64,000 bases of DNA from Brachyhypopomus gauderio (GCF_052324685.1 NW_027506873.1:1374001-1438000), one strand, 5' to 3'. Positions 32,901-45,586 are shown, numbered from the stretch's first letter. Translations and numbers: made by a program. Notes: generated by a model from the sequence alone, not told the origin.

Positions 32901-34460
32901 CACTTTTGAAATCAAAATTACATCCATGCATAGCACTTATGGTTGACAGCAAACTTCAAAAGCAAAATAACTTCAAAGTTCTTTCTTGTTCCACAGTGCT
33001 ATGATGACGCATCTATCATAATCTAATGATAGATTATGCCCAGACAGGTTAAATTAGAAGAAGAATGCTTAGTTAAGTCAACACAGACACAAGTACAGGC
33101 AAAGAAAGTAATAAATGAGATTTGCTTAGTACTTTCCCACATCTGTGTGAGTAGACAACAATGAACACACCCACAGAGGGAACTTGGGTTTAAGAATAAT
33201 GACTAGAGCTATAGGACACAAATAGCAATTAATATCATTACTATTAATATCATTAAATAGCAATTAAGATAGAATATAAATTCATTGTGAAATACATATT
33301 TTAATTTTTTTATATAAACAATGCTGGTGTACCTCGTACCCAACATGCACACACTGCTCTACGTATTATGTATGCACTGACAAAAAGTTGCCAAGTTGGC
33401 AATAAAATCATTTATAAGACAAAAATGATAATGATGCATTCCTGTATACACAAACCCATGACAGAACAGGTATCAGGGTACCTTACTTCAGAACAATGCT
33501 TCACAGCAGCGATGATGAACGCAATGCTACACACCTGTACACATAAGATGATGAACGCAATGCTACACACCTGTACACATAAGATGATGAACGCAATGCT
33601 ACACACCTGTACACATAAGATGATGAACGCAATGCTACACACCTGTACACATAGGGACCTCGTTGCTCAACCATGGGCTTCTCTCCCGCCAAAATCTCAT
33701 TAGGGTTTAGGACGTTGAATAAGTATATGCTCATGAAAAATGGTACAGGAATGTCCTTCCACATGGTATAGAAGAGCTCATTTTGGGGGTTTATCTGTGT
33801 ATTCTGTGAAACAATTAAGCAATGAAAGACAGACAATGTACAGATAAAGAAGAAACTGCATTTATTTATTTAAAGAAAGCAATAGCCTGGCTATATATTT
33901 TTGTTGCATTTCATATTTGATACGTTACCGCAGTGACTAAATGCAAGATGAATGTTTCTACAATGGCCAAATTACAACCAACAAATATAAATGACAGTCG
34001 GAATAGTTGATATAATTTGCACCAGTTGTCTTCAATTCCTAATTAGGCTTTCGCTTGCATCACGAAAGAGGTCTTAATAGTTTAAAATAATTGAAAATAA
34101 TTATATAGGAACAGATATTATAATAATAGCCGTATAATTCATTTTATTTACTTATAATAATAATAATAATAATTCTATAAAGGTAAATAAAATATGTTTG
34201 ATTTCCCAAAGTGACGCCTCTTGTGTCGTAGTTTTTTTAATCCAGGCTTCAAATACTTGTAAAGTGTAAAGTAAGCTACGAAAAAGTGATCCTGCTGGTT
34301 GGTGTCCAAGGATCCTTCCAACCTTTAGCAACCAACCTACCTTTACTATTTGTTCGTCGATAACAACTGGTCCCACGAATACGAGAACAGTCCCGAAAAC
34401 AAGCGTCAAAATCCCCACGATTAAAAGTCCAATTGCTATTTTAGACTTTACTATCGCCAT
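20850..34460 (-). CDS. scarb1: Scavenger receptor class B member 1, complete gene (12 coding exons)
   Basis: CD36-family membrane receptor for HDL and other lipoproteins, mediating selective cholesteryl-ester and lipid uptake at the plasma membrane. Coding exons (minus): 34341-34460, 33643-33803, 31261-31402, 30641-30844, 28639-28734, 28400-28515, 27973-28139, 27458-27576, 25247-25320, 24833-24884, 24482-24628, 20850-20945. They total 1494 bp: 497 residues plus stop, all in phase. Internal exon lengths 142, 204, 96, 116, 167, 119, 74, 52 and 147 equal those I recall for mammalian SCARB1. Residues ~7-33 form the N-terminal membrane helix. The ectodomain has [58 protein letters not shown] and [12 protein letters not shown]. 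The C-terminal helix is [20 protein letters not shown]. The tail, in an exon 3.5 kb away, ends LLKDVSD and lacks the mammalian EAKL ending. The exon 4 donor is the weaker GTTGGT. Several N-glycosylation sequons are present. Intron 2 has a multiplied donor and intron 4 holds a Tc1 element. Confidence 0.95.
20946..24481 (-). other. scarb1: scarb1 last intron (3.5 kb)
   Basis: No further exon recognised. Contents: a poly-C tract with AAGCTACGCCACTG (hAT-like end, ~21060-21095), AT-rich DNA, an A-run near 22985 and the SINE at 23490-23790. Confidence 0.6.
23490..23790 (+). mobile_element. DANA-like tRNA-derived SINE (degenerate)
   Basis: Order of motifs matches the zebrafish DANA-type SINE: GTTAGCATGTGTGCCTC, then GTGTTCTCCTTGTGG, TTTCCTCCCATAGTCCAAAA, and GAGTATGTGTGAATGA. 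The tRNA B-box is decayed. It lies inside the last scarb1 intron. Confidence 0.6.
24915..25165 (+). repeat. Imperfect tandem repeat in scarb1 intron 9
   Basis: Five to six copies of AGATTAAAGCTAACTCAC followed by TAAAGGTCAGCATTCAG, with variable spacers. It lies between scarb1 coding exons 9 and 10. Plus-strand open frames across it are artefacts. Confidence 0.7.
25321..27457 (-). other. scarb1: scarb1 intron 8 (2.1 kb)
   Basis: An A18 tract near 25480 and AT-rich DNA. Short open frames near 26462-26776 show no recognisable domain. Nothing else could be supported. Confidence 0.5.
28898..29009. mobile_element. Palindromic MITE (copy 2), nested in Tc1 element
   Basis: GGGGTGAGTTTCCCGAAACG at the left pairs with CGTTTCGGGAAACCCACCCC at the right, with AGCGCTAAGTACTTCGTAAC in the arm. 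It is better preserved than the copy at 163-248 and is absent from the expected Tc1 sequence at this point, so it inserted after the Tc1 element. Confidence 0.75.
29230..30290 (+). pseudogene. Tc1-like (DD34E) transposase, frameshifted
   Basis: Plus-strand pieces in order: [40 protein letters not shown] and LHEG (HTH region), [23 protein letters not shown] (first Asp), [27 protein letters not shown] (second Asp), then [18 protein letters not shown] (Glu) and [20 protein letters not shown]. Stops or frame changes follow LHEG and lie on either side of the middle catalytic block, so it cannot make protein. The C-terminal end is tandemly amplified at 30119-30260. Confidence 0.85.
30119..30260 (+). 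repeat. 35-bp tandem repeat (4 copies) within the transposase 3' end
   Basis: Unit CTCATCAGGAGCATGCCCAG plus GTGTTGTAGGGAGGT, repeated four times. It corresponds to transposase residues [12 protein letters not shown]. The 35-bp unit changes frame at each copy, consistent with drift after inactivation. Confidence 0.85.
31403..33642 (-). other. scarb1: scarb1 intron 2 (2.2 kb)
   Basis: Contains a short GA repeat (32350-32381), the hAT MITE at 32774-32928 and the donor-bearing 36-bp repeat next to exon 2. No other coding segment was supported. Confidence 0.6.
32774..32928. mobile_element. hAT MITE, 155 bp, with perfect 8-bp target-site duplication
   Basis: Ends CACGGACGTAATTTTG and CAAAATTACATCCATG (inverted). 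Direct flanks CATAGCAC at 32766-32773 and 32929-32936. Interior has GGGGGGACGTCCCCCCC. It lies in scarb1 intron 2. Confidence 0.8.
33511..33653 (-). repeat. scarb1: 36-bp tandem repeat containing the scarb1 exon-2 splice donor
   Basis: Four copies of the exon end plus donor, TATGTGTACAG/GTGTGTAG (minus strand), spaced exactly 36 bp. Potential exon ends are 33643, 33607, 33571 and 33535. Each extra unit would add [12 protein letters not shown] in frame, and stops appear only after the last copy. Confidence 0.85.
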
Positions 34461-35253
34461 AACAATTTGGCATAGAAACTAAAAAAATTGTAGTTAAAAT
34501 TGCCAGATAGCTTGAGCGTCTGCAGGCAATCATTTACACTGAACAAGATAACACTGATTGTGTGCGAGCTACCTACTCCTTCTTTAATGTATGCTTGTTC
34601 AGTCAGCAAATACTGGAATTCGAAGGTCCGACTTTCAAAGCCATACTCAGATATGACAGCTGGCTCTTTTGTAAGAGTCTAAGTCTAAGACTTTGTCAGG
34701 TGGGAGGCATGTTTACTAACTACATCATGGCTCCACCCATCAAACCAATGGCTTCTGGGGGTTGCAGTTAAAGGCACAGGACATCAGTGGCTGTAAAGAC
34801 TCCGCATGTAGTATTTCAAACATATGTCTGATAACAGTAAGGCTACAGAAAAGGATACTTAAAAGAGCTTACACACTGTTAACTTTCAATAACGCAGTTG
34901 AACGCCTACAGAATAGTCGAAGGCTATTTTAAATGTACCACAATGCCACGTGTGAGGTTGCGGTGTATCAAAAACTACAACCCATCCTAAGCAACCTTAA
35001 ATTTGTATAGCATTCGGGACTTGATAGCTTCGGTGTTTTCTTCCTATGTTAACCTTGCTGCGTAGCTGGCCTCCAATTTATTTAAACTAAATACAACAAA
35101 GGGTATAAAAATGAGTGCCGTAGCTGGTCCGAGTAAGAAGCCTAAAACCTACCACTTCATACAGAATTGGAGGAGGATTTGTTTCACTATGTCATATTCA
35201 CTATGTCATATTCTAAGTGCGTTTCAACAGGGTCCATTAAATTGAATTGGATG

Positions 35254-35683
35254 TAGTTTAGAATGTATATAGTTCTAAGAGTGTATATCTAGTTTAGAAT
35301 GTATATAGTTCTAAGGGTGTATATCTAGTTTAGAATGTATATAGTTCTAAGGGTGTATATCTAGTTTAGAATGTATATAGTTCTAAGGGTGTATATCTAG
35401 TTTAGAATGTATATAGTTCTAAGGGTGTATATCTAGTTTAGAATGTATATAGTTCTAAGGGTGTATATCTAGTTTAGAATGTATATAGTTCTAAGGGTGT
35501 ATATCTAGTTTAGAATGTATATAGTTCTAAGGGTGTATATCTAGTTTAGAATGTATATAGTTCTAAGGGTGTATATCTAGTTTAGAATGTATATAGTTCT
35601 AAGGGTGTATATCTAGTTTAGAATGTATATAGTTCTAAGGGTGTATATCTAGTTTAGAATGTATATAGTTCTAAGGGTGTAGA
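35254..35683 (+). repeat. 36-bp minisatellite, about 12 units
   Basis: Near-perfect units of TTAGAATGTATATAGTTC followed by TAAGGGTGTATATCTAG. It lies ~0.8 kb upstream of the scarb1 start codon (scarb1 reads leftward). The first unit has GAGTG in place of GGGTG. Non-coding. Confidence 0.9.
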
Positions 35684-35757
35684 TAAGTTCTTCCAGTTTC
35701 CTCAGTTAATTTCTGTCATAATTGGCAATGTCATGTCACAGTCCATTAAATCAAATC

Positions 35758-36740
35758 CACTGCTCAAAAAAAAATAAAAAATAAAGGGAACACTCAAATA
35801 ACATCCTAGATCTGAATGAATGAAATATTCTCATTGAATACTTTGTTCTGTACAAAGTTGAATGTGCCGACAACAAAATCACACAAAAATCATCAATGGA
35901 AATCAAATTTATTAACCAATGGAGGCCTGGATTTGGAGCCACACACAAAATTAAAGTGTAAACACACACTACAGGCTGATCCAACTTTGATGTAATGTCC
36001 TTAAAACAAGTCAAAATGAGGCTCAGTATTGTGTGTGGCCTCCACGTGCCTATATGACCTCCCTACAATGCCTGTGCATGCTCCTGATGAGGTGGCGGAT
36101 GGTCTCCTGAGGGATCTCCTCCCAGACCTGGACTAAAGCATCCGCCAACTCCTGGACAGTCTGTGGTGCAACGTGACGTTTGTGGATGGAGCAAGACATG
36201 ATGTCCCAGATGTGCTCAATCGGATTCAGGTCTGGGGAACGGGCGGGCCAGTCCATAGCTTCAATGCCTTCATCTTGCAGGAACTGCTGACACACTCCAG
36301 CCACATGAGGTCTAGCATTGTTCTGCATTAGGAGGAACCCAGGGCCAACCGCACCAGCATTTGGTCTCACAAGGGGTCTGAGAATCTCATCTCGGTACCT
36401 AATGGCAGTCAGGCTACCTCTGGTGAGCACATGGAGGGCTGTGCGGCCCTCCAAAGAAATGCCACCCCACACCTTTACTGACCCACTGCCAAACCAGTCA
36501 TGCTGAAGGATGTTGCAGGCAGCAGATCGCTCTCCACGGCATCTCCAGACTCTGTCACGTCTGTCACATGTGCTCAGTGTGAACCTGCTTTCATCTGTGA
36601 AGAGCACAAGGCGCCAGTGGCGAATTTGCCAATCCTGGTGTTCTCTGGCAGATGCCAGCGTTCTTGATACTTGTCTTTTAGAGACTGATCGAAGTTCCTT
36701 TAAAATGGATGTGGTCTCCATGTAAGCATAGTATTCCTTT
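35758..36740 (-). mobile_element. Tc1-like transposon, 5'-truncated copy
   Basis: One terminus is present at the left (CACTGCTCAAAAAAAAAT, then AAAGGGAACACTCAAATAAC), the same terminal motif as the Tc1 copy at 28820. The transposase reads leftward toward it. The other end, with the transposase N-terminus and second inverted repeat, is missing beyond about 36720-36740. Confidence 0.8.
36050..36720 (-). pseudogene. Tc1-like transposase, N-terminally truncated, catalytic Asp to Asn
   Basis: Open frame of roughly 220 transposase residues. In order: VSKRQVSRTLASAREHQDWQ, LFTDESRFTLS (first Asp), [80 protein letters not shown] (Glu) and VWEEIPQETIRHLIRSMHRH. The second catalytic Asp, normally in MQDNARPH, is Asn. 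The DNA-binding N-terminus is absent, so it should be inactive even though the frame is long. Confidence 0.85.
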
Positions 36741-38059
36741 TTATTTGCGGGATAAGTGAGCACCAAAGGAAATCAATAGGTCAGGGCATCTTTTTCTTAA
36801 CGGGTAAAGCATATGTAAAGGCAAAGGCATTTGCTTTGACTTCACTACCAGTTATGAAAATATTCTCACACTTTTCTGGAGGAAGTCTTTACCTCTCTAT
36901 CACCACAGGACAGCATTATATAGGGTATTGACTTTTGTAGGTTATTGATTTGCACATTTAAACATTACATGTTTCTGTAAGACATTTAAAGATACCTGGA
37001 AAAGCAGACATTTCCAATCCTCCATGTAATTTGACCAAATGGGTATTTATAGGCCTACATCAGTTCTGTAAACCCCATTTGTTCACATATCTTATTGTGG
37101 TGGTGGGGAAAGGACAGAGCAAATAGAAAAGTTAATACAATTTAAGTGAAAGTGCAATTGTCACATCCTTTAATTTGAAAGGGTGTATCATTTCTTAGTG
37201 ATATTTATGTTATTGAGAATCGCAGTGTATAACCACACCTGAAATAGTAAAGTCAAATGAACGCATCAGAAACCTTTACAGCGAGTTTCCATGTGACCAT
37301 TTAAAATTCAAGACAAATCTAGACTTGAAACTGAAGATAATAAACAAGGAACATTCTAACACCAGGCCCTCCAGGACAATTCCTGACTTTTTAATGACAC
37401 ACCATAAAATGTCATTAACGATCTGTGAACAGATACTACCCATTTCTCCTTTTCAGCAAATGTGGCTACCTTGGCATTCTGCTCCGTTGCACTTATAGCA
37501 ATGCTACTTTATATGGCAAATTCACTGGGCTGGTTCTTCATTCCCTTGTGTTGCACACTGCAGAAAAACTTTGAATACTCCAGTTACAAAAGTATGCAGT
37601 ATGTATTCCCTATTTTAAGATCTCAGTAAAGGTATGCCCAAGAATAACCGTAATCTTAGGAAATATGAAGCAGTGTTCCTTGAACCAATAACAATGGCGT
37701 CGTTTTCACGTATTTGGTGACATCTAGTGGTCATTCTTGAGTATCAGCATCCATCACTGCAACAATTGTATTAAAGTGGTCACGAATGGTTCACAGCGAT
37801 CTCATTTTAATGAGAAATTTAAACGAGCTGTTAATATAATGGATTATTCAATCTGCAAATAATCTTACTTGCATGTATATGGAAGCATGGAGCAGCAAAA
37901 CAAAGGATTACATAGTTAACATTTCAAAATGTCAGGCCTCAAATCCTCAAGCTGGTTGCCTCACTAATGCAAAAAAAGCCAAGCAACATTTCACCATTAA
38001 TTAAACCACCAGTACTAAACAAGTGACTATTCAAATGAGTACTTGAAGAATGCTTAAAC
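36741..38059. other. Intergenic DNA between Tc1 copy and polyubiquitin gene
   Basis: No exon, RNA gene or repeat could be supported in this AT-rich stretch. Confidence 0.4.
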
Positions 38060-38065
38060 TTTATT
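38060..38065 (-). terminator. Polyadenylation signal AATAAA of the polyubiquitin gene
   Basis: AATAAA on the minus strand (TTTATT on plus), 64 bp beyond the polyubiquitin stop codon: the expected position for a short 3' UTR. Confidence 0.7.
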
Positions 38066-38128
38066 GAACACTTAAAACAAGAGGAGGAATGTGGAACTGG
38101 TCTCCAAGCATTTAAGAGCTAGGACAGA

Positions 38129-39705
<1,577 letters not shown>

Positions 39706-39800
39706 AAACAAATGTTCTTTCCTGGAGTTATGCAGAATCTATGAGCATCTACTGCGTATCGTCAGGAAACGAATGACGACAAAGCAAAACCGCCAACGTA

Positions 39801-39808
39801 TTTATAAA
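39801..39808 (-). promoter_or_regulatory. ubc: TATA box of the polyubiquitin gene
   Basis: TTTATAAA on the minus strand, about 95 bp upstream of the leader-intron donor. Transcription would start near 39770-39778, giving a first exon of about 70 bp. Confidence 0.6.
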
Positions 39809-40045
39809 CACACCGATGTATCCCTCCACTGTTACGCCCAGCGAACTATAAACTGTGCAGCTTAACGATTAAATGAATGAGGATATTATGATGTATATTG
39901 TATAATATCATTATGGTAGTATCTATAATAAACTATGACAAAAATGCTTTTTTAGCAAACATATGGATAATACGGAAGTGAAGATTAATGGACGCGGAGG
40001 GATTCGACTGTGCGATGACCGAGAGAATTTTATTTCGAATAAAAC

Positions 40046-40323
40046 CAGGGTTGCCAACTCTCACGCATTGAGCGTGAGACACACGCATTTGACCGTTTTC
40101 ACACGCTCTCACGCCACACTTCCGATATCTCACGCCGAAAAAAAAAATCCAGTTTATTTACCTCAGATTCACATATATGATTCAATACGTTACTAGTTCG
40201 CTAGCTCTGGCGCCATCCACCGGCGATATAACACTGAATCTGTGTCCATTTTACGTTCGCCACCCCCCCCGCTCAACAACTTAAAATCTCACTCCAAGCG
40301 AACGTCAAAAGTTGGCAACCCTG
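40046..40323. mobile_element. CAGGGTTGCC MITE, complete copy
   Basis: 278-bp element with ends CAGGGTTGCCAACT and AGTTGGCAACCCTG. It is flanked by TAAAAC on both sides (40040-40045, 40324-40329). Interior contains CTCACGCATTGAGCGTGAGA, ATCTCACGCCGAAAAAA, GGCGCCATCCACCGGCGAT and a CGTTCGCC-C-run. Related copies lie at about 49885-50110 (inverted) and 54104-54360. Confidence 0.8.
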
Positions 40324-41159
40324 TAAAACGTAGTTAATATATGAATACTAAACTAAAATAATATAGCTAAAATTCGTACGATTTCCATCAGTAATAATAG
40401 TAATATATTAGCAACGTCAGAACGTAAATAATACAAGAACAAACAAATACAGTAAAAACACCTCTGTGACTCGCTTCTCTTAGTCAATACGCCGGCAACC
40501 CGTATTTTATGTGCTGTATAGCCTATAATGTGTGGTATCAAAAAAGTAAACCTAAAATAAGGCTATTGTGATAGTATTTACTATTAGTCCCATGCACACT
40601 TTCATATATGTGCATTAACATCATTTTGAACATTGTAATAAATCTGGGCATACATGATCAAAATTACCTTGTATATTTGCAAAATATTCCCTTTGACAAC
40701 AAGACCTATTAATAGGTAATTGATGCCTTCTTGGGTATAGTACATACAGAATAATCTTAAACTTAATGTTATATTTTGTGGACCTTCCACCACAACATAT
40801 AAAACGACATAATCCTAACCTTCTACCAAACTGAATGGTTTACATGGCACAGTAAGTAAGCCAGCCTATTCTTGCAACTACAATATATAGAATGCTGTTG
40901 GGTTGGTGTTTTGCGTTGCTTGGTGTACTGTTTTTCACTAGCACATGAAATCACACATCAAATGTCACCTTTCCACTGTGTACCAGCACAAACAGAGGCG
41001 CACAGACAGGAAGTGTGCTGTAACGCTGCTCAAACCCCTTCAGCAGATGTTGTTATACAGCCATGTAACATGTTTTATGTTCCGCATCAATGAACCAAAA
41101 CCCATGGATTTTCCTACAAAAAACATATTCTCAATGTTCTACAGTTTCGGCTATCGGTG

Positions 41160-41160
<1 letters not shown>

Positions 41161-41242
<82 letters not shown>
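41161..41242 (+). repeat. (AC)n microsatellite, ~41 units
   Basis: Uninterrupted CA dinucleotide run. Confidence 0.95.
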
Positions 41243-41244
<2 letters not shown>

Positions 41245-41852
41245 TTGCAAATGTCTTAGTCCAGATCGCTAATAATGAGCAAACTAGCGGCACCCAAGAA
41301 CAATATAAATAAATGTCCCAAGCATAAATAATATTGCAATTCTGAGAATTCAAATTAATCAATCAAAAATTGTCAAAAAACGATTCATCAAAATGGCTTG
41401 TGTTCTTCAAATGACATGGATATTATACATGCATATATATGTGCACCTGTTAGTGCTTGATTTGGGCCTGCACTGAACCCTGCTGCCCTTAGACCACAAT
41501 GCATTATGGATAATATACATTGTGTGTTTCCTGATGACTGATGCAACTGTCTTTTTCAACACCTCTTCCTGCATCCCTGATTATGAGAACTCAGAACAAT
41601 TTTACTGCCACTCAGGCCTTACGTGTGTCTACACGTGATGTCATCAACAGTTGATACTGGCCACATATGATTAAGTATCTGATTGAAAATGCATGGGTGC
41701 ATTCATAATATTTCTTCTTTCGTTGGTTTTTTTGGACACAACTGTTGAAATCAGACAGAAAGGCAGAATGAAACCAAAGTTTACACTTTATATGCATAAT
41801 TCAACACGCATTACAAGGTAAACAAAGTGGTCAACCCAAGATGTAAATGTGA

Positions 41853-43606
41853 TTAAACCATACTCTCTTGTGACAGTCTTTTCAAACTTGAAGGAGGTTT
41901 GAAATGTCCCTTTACCACCTAGAAATGTTTAAAATAAACATTCATTAAATCTCAGAAATGAGTGATGAAACATGACCATTCAGAAGTTGTATTCCATAAA
42001 TACACAATACAACAGTTCTGTAGATATTCTTTGGGAAGCACCATGTTGACATTATGATCATACCTTTTCTGTATTATGAATCACTTCAGGATCTGGCTGG
42101 CCGTAATCAGGCGGATTGGCATCAGGGTTGTAGCCCAGTCTTCTGAGCATTGGAGCAATATTCTGCATGTCTGCCAATAGATCAGGTGGGATGTGGCCCA
42201 CCCAGCGGGTCAGGGCCTGCAGATTCACTGGCTTAATAACCTGATCAGTGGAACGTTCACTTCTGCAAAAGCAGAAAAGGTCAAAAAAAGAGAGCACAGA
42301 GTCAAAAGAGAACCACCAATGTACCTGTGTTAATTTCGCACCAACAAATAAATGCTATGAAATAAATGTATGAAACAGCAATCCTTACAAACAATCAAAT
42401 TTTAGACCTCCAATGCAAAGTGATTTTAGAATTTAGAATCCCAAATTCCACAAAATTTTAGCTGTATAAAAAGAATGAAAAACTAATGTGACCCGTGTTA
42501 TTACATTATGAGTTTGCATGTAATATTTTGTAATGTTATTATGACAAACCGAGACAGGGAAACTCCTCCAGGTTGGCCAATAGCCTCCTCATGGTGAAGC
42601 ACTCCTTCATGCCATGGTACATCCAGAAACTGCAGCACTTTTACCATTGTGGTTCGTGGTTGCAGCACTAGATTCTCATAGTGAACAGTCAGACAGCGTT
42701 TAGCTCCAACCACTGTGCACTGAAACAGCATGGCTTCTATAGCATGATTCCATTTGGTAAGGCAGTCCCTGTAGCTGGAAAGGTCAAAGCCAGCTATGGT
42801 CACCCGCCTGGAGATCATGGAGTGCACACTAGCCCGGCCATCTCGCACCATGAGTATAAACTTGGAGCTGAAATCAGTTACAGGAAATGGGAGGTCAGAT
42901 TAATGATAGTGGATGATAAACAGAATGAGACAATAACTCTTGTTCAAGAGAAGCACTTCGATGGATAAAAACAATACAGAATAAAATGCAATAAAATCAG
43001 TTAAAGTAAAAACATATTTGCAAAGAACATGAAAAGCAAGCTACAAGAAGCAGCTTGATGTCTACTCTGATGCTATTTAAGATTAAAACCTTTTTGGTGA
43101 ACCTCTTACTTGGGAAAGATGTTGGAAAGGTAAACAGAGCTCTTCAGGGTGAATGGGTCCTTATTACAGAGCAGTGGGGCAGGGTCACCGTGCCGTGCGA
43201 TAACCTCCAGCAGGAAGGCCAGTGTGGCAGAGTCCAGCATCTCCTGTGTGATGCCCTCTTCCTCTAGGTCTGAGCGTTCCTGGCCCTGTCTCCTCCAGCC
43301 ATGACGCAGGGCTAGGAGCCTGGGGATCACCCGTGTTTCTTCTCCACAGCGGATGTCTGGGTGGGCATCGAGCATCGCCCGCATCAGCGTGGTGCCCGAG
43401 CGGGGAACCCCACCAACGAAGACTACCGGCGAGTCCTGGCTGTAGTGATACTGGGTCTGGTTGGTGTCTTTAACCACGACAGACACCCGCAGGGCAGGGG
43501 TCAGCCAGCCATGGCAGGTGAACACACGCTGCAGCGACCAGACGGCTGTGCACACACCAGACACCCACAGAACGAGCATGACCACCCGTCTCACGGACAG
43601 CCGCAT
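41853..43606 (-). CDS. tpst2: Protein-tyrosine sulfotransferase 2 (4 coding exons)
   Basis: Golgi type II membrane enzyme that transfers sulfate from PAPS to tyrosines of secreted and membrane proteins. Exons (minus): 43110-43606, 42550-42867, 42064-42262, 41853-41918, all in phase, 359 residues (mammalian TPST2 is about 377). Start MRLSVRR, then a signal-anchor helix ([16 protein letters not shown]). The PAPS 5'-phosphosulfate loop is [20 protein letters not shown]. Next come [14 protein letters not shown] (catalytic Glu-type motif), [34 protein letters not shown] (3'-phosphate site), [19 protein letters not shown] and [19 protein letters not shown]. The last exon was found by phase and homology. 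It encodes [20 protein letters not shown] and V, then a stop, corresponding to the LKGDYKTPxNLKG tail of TPST2. The MRLSVRR start and tail favour tpst2 over tpst1. Untranslated exons were not identified. Confidence 0.93.
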
Positions 43607-45099
43607 CACTTGGCTACGTGACCCCTGTGCTCGGCAAAGCCGTTGGAGACCAAAGCCGTCAGCAACGCTGATCTAAGCAAAGCAAACTGAGGCCTGAAAA
43701 TCAGGAACCAACCCAACTTCTCCTGTTCTAACCACTAAGCTTTTCTTTTTTCATTTTAAAATGTCTCACTCTTTAGTAACTACATCTGGCAAAATAAGTA
43801 ACATGTTACATTGGGCAGCAAATGCTTAGGACAATATATTAATGAAAATAAGAAGAAATAATATTCAATAAATAAATAAAGAAATAAATAAATAAAAAAT
43901 GAAATAATATAAATTCCAGCACCCTTGACAAAATCCAGGACCTTGAAAAAGTAGTAAATAATTCTATAACCAAAATAGACAAAAAAAAAAGAGACAAAAA
44001 AAAAAAAAAGACAAAATTGTAAGACAAACTGGTCATGTTTTTTTCCATTTAGAAAAACAGACAGTCAAGTGCACCTTCATCACACTGATACTCAAAGGGT
44101 CGCTGGATGCCACTCCAGGCTTTGGAGTTGAAAAGACCTGATGTGAAATAGCCCGTCAGTGCATTTTACGATCTAAGACTTCCTGAAACAGTTCAACTGT
44201 TCCATGCGATGTAAGCAGTTACACAATTGTTTTGTATTTAATTCTTCGACTAAAAATGTAAGCGATTAAATGTTTAAATCCAATTCTGTATGAATTTGGT
44301 TTTCATAATTCTCAAATGTGTTATGATATCAGGCTAAAAACCTGTTTAAATGCAATGATGATTTTAAGATGCAAAGAAATTAGTAACTTACTCTAACATA
44401 GAAATCTGCAACAGTTTCAAACACATATTTTGTCTTCATAGTAATCCATACTGCTCATGTTCTTTTTGAAAATGCTTTTTGGGTAATGACGACAATCTCA
44501 CTTATGATACAAACAACTTCAGGAAGTGGGTGGGAAACTAAACCACTTTTCATTCCTGTTTCATCAAGAGTCACAGAAGTGAGAAATTCTGAGAATTGCC
44601 CTTAATTTTTAGTGCGAATAGCTGCAATCATGTAAACAAGATTTAACCGACCAAAACAAGAGTCTCCACAAGTTTGTTAAGAAACACTCTATCATTGATT
44701 TATTTTCATGGTTTCAACACTTCTTTAGGGAAATTATCTTAATTCCAAAAGCAAATGTACATTAATCATCAGAAAACCTTATAACATATACATCAAAATA
44801 AATACTTCTGTTCCTCACTGTTGTATGACTTCACTGGCATGAGAAATATACTACCTTAAAACCTGCACTACAAACTGGTTTGAGTACAAAGCCTTAGAAA
44901 TGACAGCAGACAGGAAGTCAGGCCACTGACACACAGACACACAATGTCCACATGTCTCATAGGGTGAAACTGAGCAGCAGTTACTCTGCTGCAGGGATCT
45001 TCGTTACTCCGTGTTACAGACGCTTGCAGACAGTCTGCCTTACCACTAGCCGTCTATTGCTCTCTCCTGAATCCATAAATATTTCATTCTGTTCCAGTA

Positions 45100-45225
45100 C
45101 ACACACGCACATGCATTCACACATGCACTTGCGCACGTGTGCCTGTATGTATGCACTTGCGCACGTGTGCCTGTATGTATGCACTTGTGCACGTGTGCCT
45201 GTATGTATGCACGTGCACCTTTTCA
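45100..45225 (+). repeat. CA-rich repeat with ~28-bp tandem unit (3 copies)
   Basis: Units GCACTTGCGCACGTGTGCC plus TGTATGTAT, preceded by ACACACGCACATGC. Probably in the sez6l 3' UTR or just beyond it. Confidence 0.75.
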
Positions 45226-45363
45226 CATGTTGCTGACCAAGAACCTCCTGCCATAAGTGCACAATGTTCAAATCACATGTTAAAACCACAGTCACTTTTT
45301 CGATGATTCACCTCCCCTCCAACCCCTGCTACACAGCTTTCATCTGGCAAACTCCCATCCCTG

Positions 45364-45368
<5 letters not shown>

Positions 45369-45450
<82 letters not shown>
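45369..45450 (+). repeat. (CT)n microsatellite
   Basis: TC dinucleotide run with two interruptions (CTGTCTCTATCTC) near 45407-45417. On the minus strand it is (AG)n, 137 bp past the sez6l stop codon. Confidence 0.95.
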
Positions 45451-45452
<2 letters not shown>

Positions 45453-45586
45453 CCCTGATTTGGCTGTATTTCATCCTTCAGATTCGGGAGGTTGGAGAGG
45501 TGGAGCAGCAGTGGAATTGTCAGGATATATTTACATCACTTCCTTTCAAGGCTTACAGAGAATTTCATTTGTAGCAACAGCTCTCC

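Larger units (their letters stand above)
43607..45586. other. Interval between tpst2 and sez6l
   Basis: Holds A/T-rich tracts (43840-44040) and CA- and CT-type repeats. It presumably includes tpst2 leader exons and the sez6l 3' UTR, but neither could be delimited. Confidence 0.4.

Noticed and set aside
35254-35683. CRISPR-like array
   Set aside because: Units are contiguous and identical throughout, with no unique spacers, in a eukaryotic genome. It is a minisatellite.
44064-44150. Possible last sez6l exon (acceptor TTTCACATCAG, then VFSTPKPG.. or LFNSKAWSG..)
   Set aside because: The 30-nt exon at 45587-45616 encodes the conserved DTREYEVSI tail in the right phase. This candidate has no recognised homology.
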